Assembly: GCA_031264295.1 (NCBI GenBank)
Contig: JAISED010000040.1
Location: 1-39,862, forward strand
Source: Eubacteriales Family XIII. Incertae Sedis bacterium
GTDB lineage: Bacteria; Bacillota; Clostridia; Peptostreptococcales; Anaerovoracaceae
Direction of reading: 5' to 3'
DNA: 39,862 nucleotides
Shown here: piece after piece, positions 24,664 through 33,409 of the stretch
Layout of the letters: the number at the start of each line of letters is the position of its first letter
Numbering within the stretch: the first letter of the stretch is position 1
Position numbers and translations under genes: made by a program
The notes under the pieces: model-generated
What the model saw: the letters and a program-made list of their open reading frames with translations, nothing else
Told to the model about the DNA's origin: nothing
Database searches by the model: none

Positions 24664-24731
24664 GATGGATTATCCATCATATCCAAGTTTAAACGCTTAT
24701 AGGGGACTTCTATACTGAATTCAGTGTTATA
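24664..24731 (-). promoter_or_regulatory. Two palindromes upstream of nfeD
   Basis: GATGGATTATCCATC (24664-24678) is an inverted repeat 18 bases before the GTG. ACTGAATTCAGT (24714-24725) is a 12-base perfect palindrome. Either could be an operator. I see no convincing -35/-10 pair nearby. Confidence 0.35.
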
Positions 24732-24776
24732 TCCTTTATACCCCAATTTTGCTTAAATATAGTTGCGGCGGCGCCC

Positions 24777-24888
24777 GACTGCAAAACGGCGCCGCGTTCA
24801 CCTCGACTGCAAAACGGCGCCGCGTTCACCTCGACTGCAAAACGGCGCCGCGCTCACCTCGACTGCAAAACGGCGCCGCGCTCACCTC
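24777..24888. repeat. Array of four 28-bp tandem repeats
   Basis: Four units begin at 24777, 24805, 24833 and 24861, each GACTGCAAAACGGCGCCGCG plus YTCACCTC, where copies 1-2 have T and 3-4 have C. A fifth, degenerate copy runs to about 24927. Each contains the palindrome CGGCGCCG. With 28 bases the array cannot be a constant-frame peptide repeat. It fills the gap between the DUF1835/DUF3658 gene and nfeD. Confidence 0.95.
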
Positions 24889-24934
24889 GCCTGCAAAGCG
24901 GCGCTGCCCGCCGCGTTCAATGCGGCGAATATTT

Positions 24935-25585
24935 TTATACCTTTCTCAAGATCTTACCATATGGGTGTTCTGCGCCCTTATCTTCTACGATCTCCAGCCT
25001 GTTATCGGCGATCATCTTCATGATGCGCGAGGCGTACCAATCGCCTGCGACGCCCAGAGCGTACTCCCCCATGACGATCCCTATAAGCCGCGCCATGCCA
25101 AATTCTCCGTCCGGAATGTTTCTCATGATGATATGATCGTAAAAATCTTCGGGTACTGAAATCAGTTTGCCATTGACGACTGCCCGCAGCGGGGCGTTCT
25201 CGGTTTTCAACTTATTCCAAAGATCGCCAAGCAGACATTTTTCGAGTATAGGTATTTTTTCAAAATCATTGCGCTGCGATTCAAAAACCCGTTCCACCTC
25301 ATCGTCTTCGCAGTAATCATATCCGAATATCCTGACAAACTCATCTTTGCGCCTTTCACCGTCAAATGCTCCCGCGATATCGCCTATATCCAGATTCAGT
25401 CCAATCCGTACAACATCACCGGGGTCGCCGCCGACAGCTTCACCCTCAAACATCTTTTTTAACTGACGCTTCGAAAGCTTTCCGCCTACAAAGCTAATAG
25501 CGCTGCCGCACATATAGTCATTATTATAGTTTTTTGCCACCTTCATGGAACCCTTCACACTATCGCTAAATACAACTTCGAGCAT
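24935..25585 (-). CDS. DUF1835/DUF3658 domain protein
   Basis: The start MLEVVFSDSVKGSMKVAKNY fits DUF1835, and the C-terminal ~90 residues (VPEDFYDHIIMRNIPDGEFGMARLIGIVMGEYALGVAGDWYASRIMKMIADNRLEI) fit DUF3658. The pair occurs widely in Firmicutes without a known function. It is a soluble protein with no signal peptide. The frame opens five codons earlier (ATG 25600), but the later ATG at 25585 matches where the family begins. The gene stands alone, read leftward, with the repeat array directly after its stop. Confidence 0.75.
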   Translation of the reverse strand: MLEVVFSDSVKGSMKVAKNYNNDYMCGSAISFVGGKLSKRQLKKMFEGEAVGGDPGDVVRIGLNLDIGDIAGAFDGERRKDEFVRIFGYDYCEDDEVERVFESQRNDFEKIPILEKCLLGDLWNKLKTENAPLRAVVNGKLISVPEDFYDHIIMRNIPDGEFGMARLIGIVMGEYALGVAGDWYASRIMKMIADNRLEIVEDKGAEHPYGKILRKV

Positions 25586-25600
25586 ATATTTCACCACCAT

Positions 25601-25968
25601 TCCAAAACTCTATGTGTTGAAAATACTTCCGTCTATATGATTTACATCCACCGTCCTATACATAAATTCGCATTCGCCGTTTTAATGTAGCATCCTTCTT
25701 ATGTTTTATCAGTCTTACCCATAACTCAACAATTTATTCAATATTGTCATGAGGCGCACAGCCTGCACATCACAACATATTACTTAATCATACTTATTCA
25801 TTGATACTGTTTCACGCTGTTCGCTCAAAGGTTTCGAATAAGCAACAGCATATTGACGAACTGCTTATACTCACCGAACAATAGTGAAAAATTGCATTCT
25901 CAGCGTTCATCGTTGATTGCGTATTCCTAACTCGCATTAAAAATATTCGATTGTCTATGAAAAAAGGC
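25601..25968. other. AT-rich intergenic stretch, no gene seen
   Basis: No ORF, RNA fold or repeat stands out in these 370 bases between two divergent genes. It presumably holds the promoter of the leftward DUF1835/DUF3658 gene, which I cannot place. Confidence 0.5.
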
Positions 25969-25998
25969 TTGACATCAATACCCTAGGCATGAGATATT
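25969..25998 (+). promoter_or_regulatory. Promoter of the SLH/FMN-binding giant protein
   Basis: A perfect TTGACA (25969-25974) lies 17-18 bases before GATATT/AGATAT (25992-25998). It leaves a leader of about 95 bases that contains the palindrome at 26043-26067. Confidence 0.65.
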
Positions 25999-26042
25999 AT
26001 CTATACGGCAGGGGTTTGGTTAATCTGCGCGTATTTTTGCAT

Positions 26043-26067
26043 TTAGGTTAGATTAAGCTAACCTATT
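26043..26067. promoter_or_regulatory. DtxR/IdeR-like palindrome in the leader
   Basis: TAGGTTAG (26044-26051) and CTAACCTA (26058-26065) are perfect arms around ATTAAG. Against the known 19-bp DtxR/IdeR box TTAGGTTAGGCTAACCTAA, the windows 26043-26061 and 26049-26067 each match at 16 of 19 positions, giving two overlapping candidate boxes. The site lies downstream of the promoter, where a bound repressor would block elongation. A leader hairpin is the alternative reading. Confidence 0.5.
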
Positions 26068-26101
26068 TATTCCCATTTACCATGAAGGAGGGTATATTTT
26101 A

Positions 26102-29100
26102 ATGAAGAAGGGTATCTACAAAAACAAATTTATTCTATTCTGCGTAATCCTGGCGCTGCTCGTCAGCACGGCTGCGCCGACATTCGCCGCGTCTGTCTCA
26201 TACAAGGACGGCGTTTATAACGGCAGCGCCGAGGGTTACGGCGGTTCACTCGCTCTATCTGTTACTATCGAAGAGGGGGCAATCAGTGATATTACCATTA
26301 ATGAAAATAACGAGACACCGGATAGACTCGCCTCGGCGTCGTCCGTTATAAGCGAAATCATCGCCGAGCAAAGCACCAAAGACATATCCGCCGTCAGCGG
26401 CGCCACAAAATCCAGAACTGCAATCATCAACGCGGTAAACGACGCACTTTCCTCGGCGCACGAGGATTCCATCTTCGAGTCAGGCGCCGGTACAGAACAA
26501 TCCCCATTCATCATCGCCACTTTCGATCAGTTAAGTGACTTCCGCGACTCCGTCAACGCCGGAGATGATTACGCGGGGCAGTACGTCGCGCTGAGTGACG
26601 ACATCATTATGTCCGATGAAGAGTGGGCGCCTATCGGCCTTTCCACCGTGAATTTCGCCGGCACATTCGACGGGACGGGGCACGTCGTCTCAGGTCTCCG
26701 CATAGGTGCGTCCGACACTCCGTCTTCACTGGCAAACGCCGGCTTCTTCTTCTCGTTGGCAAATTCAGCCACGGTGAGAAACCTGGGGCTTACAGACCTT
26801 GAAATCTACACAGCTTCTTCAGAGCGCACCCGCGCGGGAGGTCTGGCCGGCAGCAATGCGTCAGGCGCACTGTCGGAAGGCGTAGCGTCAGGAACGGTAG
26901 TCGACAACTGCTATGTCACAGGAGCCATTATAAGCTCCACAACACTGGCGGGACAGATCAGCTACGCGGGCGGACTCATCGGTCAGACCGGCAGCTATAC
27001 GACGATCATCAACAGCTATACGGACATCACGGTGAAATCCGAAGCAGGCGGTTCTAACGCGCCATATGCGGGCGGTATCGTCGCTATGAGCGGCGCCAAC
27101 AATCTGGTAGCAAACTGCTACACTCTGGGTGATGTTATCGCCTCCACTCCGAATACAGCGCTTACCGGTGTTTTTATCGGCGGACTCGTCGGCATGCAAT
27201 CCGGCAAGTTCTATAATTGCTATGCGATGGGCGACATTACCGTCATCGCTAAAGAAGGCGCCACACAGTATACCGCAGTAGGCGCTTTAAACGGTCAGTT
27301 GATCAGCACCACAGGAGACATGGATACCGTATTTTTCAATACGGCGGCTGTGATCACCATCAGCGGGCAGCTTAGCGCCACAATATCAACCGGTTATGGT
27401 AACGCCAGCGCAAGTAAACCGCCGACCAATGCCGTCGGTTACACTGAGGCGCAGATGACTTCAGATACACTGAGTTCCGCCCTGAATCAAGGCGTTAAAA
27501 ATGCTGCGGCGAAGATCACGCTGCCTGAGGATCTGATCCTCTTCGGCTGGGACGCTTCTTCGGGCACAGTGAGCCTGACCGGCGAGGCCTATATTCCGGA
27601 TGAGATCGACGCGAGCATATTTGACTCCGGCGACGGCACGGCAGAGTCGCCCTACATTATAAAAACCGAAACGCAATTGCGCGCTTTCGCCCTTTCGCTT
27701 AGCGCAAAAATCGACTATGTGAACACGTATGTGCGTCTTGACGCCGACATCACCCTCGGTGACGAGGACTGGATACCCGTCGGTGAGGGCGAATACGCCT
27801 TCGCCGGTGTATTCGACGGCGCCGGTCACGCCATAAGCGGGCTGAGCTATGACAGCGACGGCGGCGACAAGGGCAAGAACGCTTCCAAAACCATGTATAT
27901 CGGTTTCGTCGGTGTTTTAAGCGGCACAGTAAAGAACCTCGCCCTCACGGACGTGAATATTAAAGCCATAGGAAAGACCAGCCTGTATGCGGGCGCTATC
28001 GCGGGTTATACCTATCAGGACAAGGCTGTAATCGACAGTTGTCATGTTACGGGCGTCGTATACGGCGAAACCCTGGAGCAAGGCAACAACTTCGTCGGCG
28101 GCATAAGCGGTTCTCTGTACAGGGGCTGCATCGTAAACAGCTGGTCAGACGTCAAGGCGAGTTCCGTGCAGCGCGGCGAATACTGGGCGGAAGTCGGCGG
28201 CATAAGCGCCATGAACAACAGAGGCTATATCCTCAACTGCTACACTCTGGGCGACGTATATGCTTATGCGCAGCGCGAACTGGAAGCCGGGATCGCCGCC
28301 GGCAATCTGACGGCCTTACAAGCGGGCGTCATGATAAACAGCTACGCCTTCGGCAATCTTGTGACCTCGGATTGGGCGCAGGACGTTGGCGCCGTCAATG
28401 GCAACACCACAGGTATAGGTCAGGGCTACTTCCTCTATTACAATAAGAACGCTGATCAGAACATCGGCGGTCAGAAGCCGGTTCCCGCCGTCGGCGTGGG
28501 CACGACAGTCAAAACGATAGATGAAGACGATGGCGTAACCATACTCTCAGGTTTCAACTATGAGCTTGTCGGCATGGACGCGGAGGCCTTGAAATCGGCG
28601 GAATTCGCCGCGGCCTTAAATGGCAACTTCTCCAAATTCCCTGTTGAACTGCCCGCAAACATTCAGCTGAAAACCTGGGCGGCGGACGGCAGTTCGGTCG
28701 GTTTGACAGACACTGCGGCGACAATCACCGTTGTTCCGGTCAGTATATATGACGACGCCCCGCCTGCCTTCCAAGCGGGCACATACTTAGGCCGCGATAA
28801 AGGAAAAACCACAATGGTGCAGATCTCCGTCAGCGACGACGCCTTGGATCAGCTTGCCCTTATCTCACCGTCAGACATAGCAGGCAGCGAAGCCCTGTTC
28901 GATAAGATCAAGGAAAATCCTGCCATGATCAATCTCATCGAGGTCGAAGGCGAAGCGCTTTTGGCGCTGCGAAACGCCGTCGCCGCAGCCTTAGATAAGG
29001 CAAAGCTCGGCGACGCCACAGGTTACGGCGCCGTCGATCCCGCTATTTTCGCGGGCGGTTCAGGCAGCCAGGCGTCGCCTTACCTCATATCGACCCCCGC

Positions 29101-31234
29101 GCAGCTCATAGCCTTCGCCGCCTCCATAAACGAGGATGAATCCTATGCAGGCAAATATCTCAAACTCACAACGGACATTAAACTGACAGACGCCTGGATT
29201 CCCGCGGGCGGCGGCAACGCCACGCATTCGTTTTCCGGCGTATTCGACGGCGACGGTCATACCATAAGCGATTTAAGAATCGGTGAAGCGCAGGCGCCTG
29301 TCTCCTATCGATTCGCCGGATTCATCGGTTACATCAACAAGGCAACAGTCAAAAACATCTCGCTGAAAAATATTTACATTAATAATGTATACGCCGGTGC
29401 GGAAAGGTCATTCACAGGCGCTTTGGCAGGCGGCGCCGACGAGATGTCATACTTCGACAACTGTTCAGCCTCCGGCAGCGCCACGGCTAAAACGGTCGGC
29501 ACAAACGCCTGTTTCATCGGCGGCCTCATTGGCTTTACCAGCGGTTACGGCAATGTAGAGACGAATACCCCTCCGAATTCTTACTCTATCTTTATCACCA
29601 ATTCTTCCACCGATGTGGATGTTAAGGGCACGTCCGAAAACGGATGGGTGTATGCGGGCGGTATTTCAGGAAGTACAAACAGAACCTATATCGTTAATTG
29701 TTATACACTGGGCGATGTCACCGTTCATAGCGGCGATTCCGAGCACGACAACCTCAACCATGCGGCGGCGGGCGGACTCGTCGGCTCCAACGGCGGTTAT
29801 ATCACAAATTCCTACGCCATGGGCGATATGAACTCATTAGCGGTGTCAACGGATGTCGGCGGTTTTGCCGGCAGGCACACCGGCATTGCCAAGGCCAATT
29901 TCATCTACTTTAATACAGATGCGAAACACAAGTCCGGAAGCAGCACGCTCGCTCCCACTCCCGGTATCGGCGTTACCGTGGGCGGCAGCGTAGTCGACAA
30001 TGTCGCCGGTAAAAGCGCTGCGGACATGAAGACCCAAGCCTTTGCGGAATTGTTGAATACAAACGCAAATGGCTTGAATGTAGCCCCACTGCCCGAAGCC
30101 ACCTGGAAAGAGTGGATCTACGACAGCGTTTCCGGCAATGTCAGCTTCAAGCCTGAATCCACGCCGACGCCGCCGGTGACTACCGAACCTGGGATCGAGG
30201 TTCCCGAGACGACAAAGCCGGGGATCGAGGTTCCTGAGACGACAAGTCCGGGGATCGAGGTTCCTGAGACAACAAAGCCGGGGATCGAGGTTCCTGAGAC
30301 GACAAAGCCGGGGATCGACAAGCCGGATAACAAACCGAGTTCTACTGTCCCCGGCAAGGGCGGTTCCACAGGCGGAACTCCCGTAAAGGCGCCCACAATT
30401 GAAGCGGTTCAGACACCGAACGCTCCTTTTACAAACGTAACTGCCAACGCCGCCAACCCCTTTACAGATGTAAGCGCAGCGGATTGGTTCTACTCGGATG
30501 TGGTATTTGCTTACGAGAACAATCTGTTCAACGGTACAAGCGCTTCCGCCTTCAGCCCTTACGCGCCCATGACGCGCGGCATGCTTGTAACTGTATTATA
30601 CAGATTCCACGGCGCAAGCCCTGCCTCTGACTTCAATAACCCGTTCAGCGATGTGCCTGCGGGCGCTTGGTATTCCGACGCTGTAAACTGGGCTGCTAAT
30701 AACAAGCTTGTAAACGGCGTTAGCGCCGAGAGCTTCGCTCCGGACGCGGAGATCAAGCGTCAGGATCTTGCCGCGCTCATTCAGCGTTATCTGGATTTTT
30801 CAGGCAAGTCCTTCCCGGTCACACTTCAATACGTGAGTTTCGCGGACAATGCACTGATATCCGATTATGCCCAAAACGCGGTACAGACGCTCTTTGTCAG
30901 CGGCATCATGACAGGGAAACCCGAAAACCGTTTCGATCCGCAGGGCGATACCAGCAGGGCGGAGGTCGCTGCGGTTCTGCATCGACTCCATGATAAAATA
31001 AGCGCTGCGGGCGGCGCAGCCACAGCAGCAGACGCTGCTGCAGCCGGTGCGGCGGAGGCCGGAACATCGACCGACAACAGTACGGCGGCGGAAGCCGGAA
31101 CGTCGGCCGGCGGCAGTGCGGCGGCGGAAGCCGGAACGGCCGGCGCGACGACATCATCTGCGATAGGCGCGGCAAAGTCAACCGGCGCTGATGCTACGAA
31201 TGCTACTGCAGCGGCGATCGGTTCACCTAAATAA
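26102..31234 (+). CDS. SLH-anchored surface protein with FMN-binding and GLUG domains
   Basis: This is a 1710-residue exported protein. A signal peptide ends near residue 29 (PTFA). Residues ~34-118 form an FMN-binding domain (YKDGVYNGSAEGYGG, then AVSGATKS); Thr102 of SGAT is where ApbE-type transferases attach FMN. Three large blocks (about 126-530, 535-880, 975-1350) each start with a 'GxGTxxxPYII..QL..F' segment and contain GLUG motifs (GGLIGQTGS, GGLVGSNGG), suggesting beta-helices. A second FMN-binding-like domain at about 885-975 (FQAGTYLGRDKGKTTMVQIS) lacks SGAT. Then come PGIEVPETT repeats (1362-1407), three SLH repeats (about 1450-1630) that bind cell-wall polymer, and an Ala/Gly/Thr tail. 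AAGGAGGG precedes the ATG. A role in extracellular redox chemistry or iron use is inference. Confidence 0.88.
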   Translation: MKKGIYKNKFILFCVILALLVSTAAPTFAASVSYKDGVYNGSAEGYGGSLALSVTIEEGAISDITINENNETPDRLASASSVISEIIAEQSTKDISAVSGATKSRTAIINAVNDALSSAHEDSIFESGAGTEQSPFIIATFDQLSDFRDSVNAGDDYAGQYVALSDDIIMSDEEWAPIGLSTVNFAGTFDGTGHVVSGLRIGASDTPSSLANAGFFFSLANSATVRNLGLTDLEIYTASSERTRAGGLAGSNASGALSEGVASGTVVDNCYVTGAIISSTTLAGQISYAGGLIGQTGSYTTIINSYTDITVKSEAGGSNAPYAGGIVAMSGANNLVANCYTLGDVIASTPNTALTGVFIGGLVGMQSGKFYNCYAMGDITVIAKEGATQYTAVGALNGQLISTTGDMDTVFFNTAAVITISGQLSATISTGYGNASASKPPTNAVGYTEAQMTSDTLSSALNQGVKNAAAKITLPEDLILFGWDASSGTVSLTGEAYIPDEIDASIFDSGDGTAESPYIIKTETQLRAFALSLSAKIDYVNTYVRLDADITLGDEDWIPVGEGEYAFAGVFDGAGHAISGLSYDSDGGDKGKNASKTMYIGFVGVLSGTVKNLALTDVNIKAIGKTSLYAGAIAGYTYQDKAVIDSCHVTGVVYGETLEQGNNFVGGISGSLYRGCIVNSWSDVKASSVQRGEYWAEVGGISAMNNRGYILNCYTLGDVYAYAQRELEAGIAAGNLTALQAGVMINSYAFGNLVTSDWAQDVGAVNGNTTGIGQGYFLYYNKNADQNIGGQKPVPAVGVGTTVKTIDEDDGVTILSGFNYELVGMDAEALKSAEFAAALNGNFSKFPVELPANIQLKTWAADGSSVGLTDTAATITVVPVSIYDDAPPAFQAGTYLGRDKGKTTMVQISVSDDALDQLALISPSDIAGSEALFDKIKENPAMINLIEVEGEALLALRNAVAAALDKAKLGDATGYGAVDPAIFAGGSGSQASPYLISTPAQLIAFAASINEDESYAGKYLKLTTDIKLTDAWIPAGGGNATHSFSGVFDGDGHTISDLRIGEAQAPVSYRFAGFIGYINKATVKNISLKNIYINNVYAGAERSFTGALAGGADEMSYFDNCSASGSATAKTVGTNACFIGGLIGFTSGYGNVETNTPPNSYSIFITNSSTDVDVKGTSENGWVYAGGISGSTNRTYIVNCYTLGDVTVHSGDSEHDNLNHAAAGGLVGSNGGYITNSYAMGDMNSLAVSTDVGGFAGRHTGIAKANFIYFNTDAKHKSGSSTLAPTPGIGVTVGGSVVDNVAGKSAADMKTQAFAELLNTNANGLNVAPLPEATWKEWIYDSVSGNVSFKPESTPTPPVTTEPGIEVPETTKPGIEVPETTSPGIEVPETTKPGIEVPETTKPGIDKPDNKPSSTVPGKGGSTGGTPVKAPTIEAVQTPNAPFTNVTANAANPFTDVSAADWFYSDVVFAYENNLFNGTSASAFSPYAPMTRGMLVTVLYRFHGASPASDFNNPFSDVPAGAWYSDAVNWAANNKLVNGVSAESFAPDAEIKRQDLAALIQRYLDFSGKSFPVTLQYVSFADNALISDYAQNAVQTLFVSGIMTGKPENRFDPQGDTSRAEVAAVLHRLHDKISAAGGAATAADAAAAGAAEAGTSTDNSTAAEAGTSAGGSAAAEAGTAGATTSSAIGAAKSTGADATNATAAAIGSPK
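30188..30322. repeat. 30-bp tandem repeats encoding the PGIEVPETT stalk
   Basis: Four 30-bp units start at 30188, 30218, 30248 and 30278, with a half unit at 30308. They encode PGIEVPETTK/S, a Pro-rich spacer between the GLUG blocks and the SLH repeats. Confidence 0.95.
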
Positions 31235-31250
31235 TAGCTGCAAAGCCGCC

Positions 31251-31306
31251 AACAGCGGCTGATTGATAACAGCGGCTAACCAATAACAGCGGCTAACCAA
31301 TAACAG
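31251..31306. repeat. 17-bp repeats just before a terminator
   Basis: Three 17-bp copies start at 31251, 31268 and 31285: AACAGCGGCTGATTGAT, then AACAGCGGCTAACCAAT twice, with a final AACAG. They lie 17 bases after the stop of the SLH gene. Confidence 0.9.
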
Positions 31307-31339
31307 AAAAACGGCTGCCTTTGAAGCAGCCGTTTTTTT
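31307..31339 (+). terminator. Terminator of the SLH protein gene
   Basis: AAAAACGGCTGC (31307-31318) pairs with GCAGCCGTTTTT (31326-31337) around a 7-base loop, followed by further T. It has A's before and T's after, so it can serve both converging genes. Confidence 0.93.
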
Positions 31340-31354
31340 ACGTCTCTGGTCTCA

Positions 31355-33025
31355 TCAAACAATTCGCATTTCATCCCGAAGTGCCGGGCGGCGTCTGTTC
31401 ACTTCCATGACGTCATCATAGTACTCATTGAACTCCTCATTCAAGTCCAAAAAGCTAAAAATATCCCTCAATACACACATATAATAGGCGGCCTTCGCAT
31501 ATCTGCTCCGATTCGCCGCCTCTATGTGAAACTCAATGATCCCTCTCAACAAATCGGCGGCGTTCAGCAGCAATTCCGCCTGTTGCTTTGGGCTTATATC
31601 GTATTTAAGCATGTCATTGACGCCGTCTTGTGATGAGTTGGACTCCAAATATTCCGCCAGTTTGGCGCCAAGACCATCCTCATCGCTTAACGCTCTATAA
31701 ATCAGTGACAGCGCAACATATTTACGTTCATAATAATTTTGGGACGCCTTCCCAAGCGACACCATGTCCAGCAGGTTTTTCGTCTTACCTTCATAGGAGT
31801 AAATAGCCTGCAATAAGCCCGGTGTACTGCCATACATATTTACATTTGATTTTATTTTTGCATTCCCCTCTGCAAAGGCGAAAAATGTTGGAACATCCGC
31901 TCCCTTTCCCGCCAATTCTCTGGCATATTTATAATGCGTAAAACTCGGAGATTCAAAAAACATATTTTGTGCAATCCCAAACGCTTGTGTAAAATCACCA
32001 AGCTTTTCATAGGCTCCTGCCAGCATCTTATGAATATGAGCCCTTATTTCTGACCTGGTTAGCTTCGTCCTGCGAGCCTCTGAATCCAATCCGTCGATCG
32101 GGATTTGAGATAAGGCGATGATCGCCGTTTCAACCGCAAGCCGCCAGTCTTCCCGTTCATACAGGCCTTCTATGAGAAAAAGATAAAAATATTTGTTACG
32201 TGCGATTAATTCCCTCGCCTTAGATGCTTTATCAAACTGCACATCCAAGCGCACATATAACTGCGTCAAGAGTTCAAACCATTGACGTTGAAGCTCCCAA
32301 TCGCCTTCTCTTCTTATTTCAGCAAGGATATAATCTTCCGCCAATTCAACATCACGCACATTGTTCAGAAAGCCTTCCGTGCAAACCTTGCCAAAATCCC
32401 TCCGATAGCGAATCGCCAGTTTGACTGCCTTTTCTGGTTCATAATACCCAAACAATGCACTGTAATACGCGGCAAAATATTCTCCCCAATTTATCAAGAT
32501 ATACATCCGCGGTTCGTTTGTCCCCAAGAAGTCTTTGTCAGCTTCTAATTCATTCAGACATGATAAAAGCCGCGCGCCCGCTTCACAGCCTGTCTCGACA
32601 TCCCCGCTTTGGATATACATTTTGGTCATTTCGAACAGTTTCTGAAATATCTCAACCCATTCCGTGTGGGCATAGTATTCATCATAATCCCAGTTATCAC
32701 TATAATCAGAGTAGTACTCCTCCATTTGCGAAAAATAAGCTTCGATATCATACTCACTGGAATGATAGTCACCCTCCAGGCAACACTTGCAGAATTCTTC
32801 CACTTTATCCAGAAACTCATCCGGCTCATCCTCACCAAAGTGCGCCAAAATCACACCTGCGTCTATATGCCTGGCAACAAAACTTAACTGCTCTTCTTTA
32901 TCCATTTTGCCCAATGCCGCCAAAACCGTTTCAACCAATCGCCTCGTCGGCATATTTGACAATTTTTCTTTGATTTGCTCTATCTCCGATGGCGATAATG
33001 TCTCTCCTGTTTGTTCATCTATCAT
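31355..33025 (-). CDS. Uncharacterised helical-repeat protein
   Basis: I do not recognise this 556-residue protein. It is soluble and acidic, without a signal peptide. The N-terminal ~60 residues (LSPSEIEQIKEKLSNMPTRRLVETVLAALGKMDKEEQ) are helical, a Tyr/Asp-rich stretch follows (YYSDYSDNWDYDEYY), and most of the rest looks like paired helices of TPR type (LVETAI..ALSQIP, HKMLAGAYEKLGDFTQAFGIAQ, LLLNAADLLRGIIEFHIEAANRSRYAKAAYYMCVLRDI). Similar helical regions occur in SWIM-zinc-finger-associated proteins, but no zinc finger is present. AAAGGGAA precedes the ATG. It converges on the SLH gene and sits at the boundary to the AT-richer right arm. Confidence 0.75.
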   Translation of the reverse strand: MIDEQTGETLSPSEIEQIKEKLSNMPTRRLVETVLAALGKMDKEEQLSFVARHIDAGVILAHFGEDEPDEFLDKVEEFCKCCLEGDYHSSEYDIEAYFSQMEEYYSDYSDNWDYDEYYAHTEWVEIFQKLFEMTKMYIQSGDVETGCEAGARLLSCLNELEADKDFLGTNEPRMYILINWGEYFAAYYSALFGYYEPEKAVKLAIRYRRDFGKVCTEGFLNNVRDVELAEDYILAEIRREGDWELQRQWFELLTQLYVRLDVQFDKASKARELIARNKYFYLFLIEGLYEREDWRLAVETAIIALSQIPIDGLDSEARRTKLTRSEIRAHIHKMLAGAYEKLGDFTQAFGIAQNMFFESPSFTHYKYARELAGKGADVPTFFAFAEGNAKIKSNVNMYGSTPGLLQAIYSYEGKTKNLLDMVSLGKASQNYYERKYVALSLIYRALSDEDGLGAKLAEYLESNSSQDGVNDMLKYDISPKQQAELLLNAADLLRGIIEFHIEAANRSRYAKAAYYMCVLRDIFSFLDLNEEFNEYYDDVMEVNRRRPALRDEMRIV

Positions 33026-33051
33026 TTCGATGATTCCCTTTCAGATTATGC

Positions 33052-33080
33052 GAGATATATGTTTTTAAATGATATATCTC
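33052..33080. promoter_or_regulatory. AT-rich inverted repeat between the toxin gene and the helical-repeat gene
   Basis: GAGATATAT (33052-33060) and ATATATCTC (33072-33080) are perfect arms with an 11-base loop. With no T run, this is more likely an operator or a processing hairpin than a terminator. Confidence 0.45.
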
Positions 33081-33097
33081 TAACTGCGAAACTCGTA

Positions 33098-33409
33098 TCA
33101 GATGTATTTATCATAGTTCTGTTTGCCATAGAAGATGCGGGCAATCGTTACCTCTTGCTGTTCCTCGTTCACAATATATAGCACCACATAGCCGCCAACA
33201 ACAAAACGTCGGTAGCCTTTTTGCGCAAGTCTTTCATTGCGCGACCTCTCAAACATAAGCGGGTGCATCTCAAGCTTTCCATATTTTTCTTCAAGGGCGT
33301 TGGCAAAATCAACGCTCGCTCTCGGATTCACTAATTTTTCCGCGATATATTTGAAGATTTCATTCAGATCGTGTTCTGCAGAATCTGATATTCTTACTTT
33401 ATACGCCAT
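33098..33409 (-). CDS. ParE/RelE-family toxin
   Basis: This 103-residue basic protein has the ParE/RelE plasmid-stabilisation fold: MAYKVRISDSAEHDLNEIFKYIAEKL at the start, an RFVVGGYVVLYIVNEEQQEVTIARIFYGKQNY C-terminus typical of the family, and Arg/Tyr near the end. ParE members poison gyrase and RelE members cleave mRNA at the ribosome; sequence alone does not settle which, although the long N-terminal helix pair is more ParE-like. The gene overlaps the upstream antitoxin by 11 bases, the usual coupling. Confidence 0.87.
   Translation of the reverse strand: MAYKVRISDSAEHDLNEIFKYIAEKLVNPRASVDFANALEEKYGKLEMHPLMFERSRNERLAQKGYRRFVVGGYVVLYIVNEEQQEVTIARIFYGKQNYDKYI

Noticed and set aside
24777-24927. 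CRISPR array
   Set aside because: The 28-bp units abut one another without unique spacers, and no cas genes are in the window; this is a plain tandem repeat.
32455-32973. 172-residue plus-strand ORF
   Set aside because: It is antisense to the helical-repeat gene at 31355-33025, whose frame is longer and has a good start.
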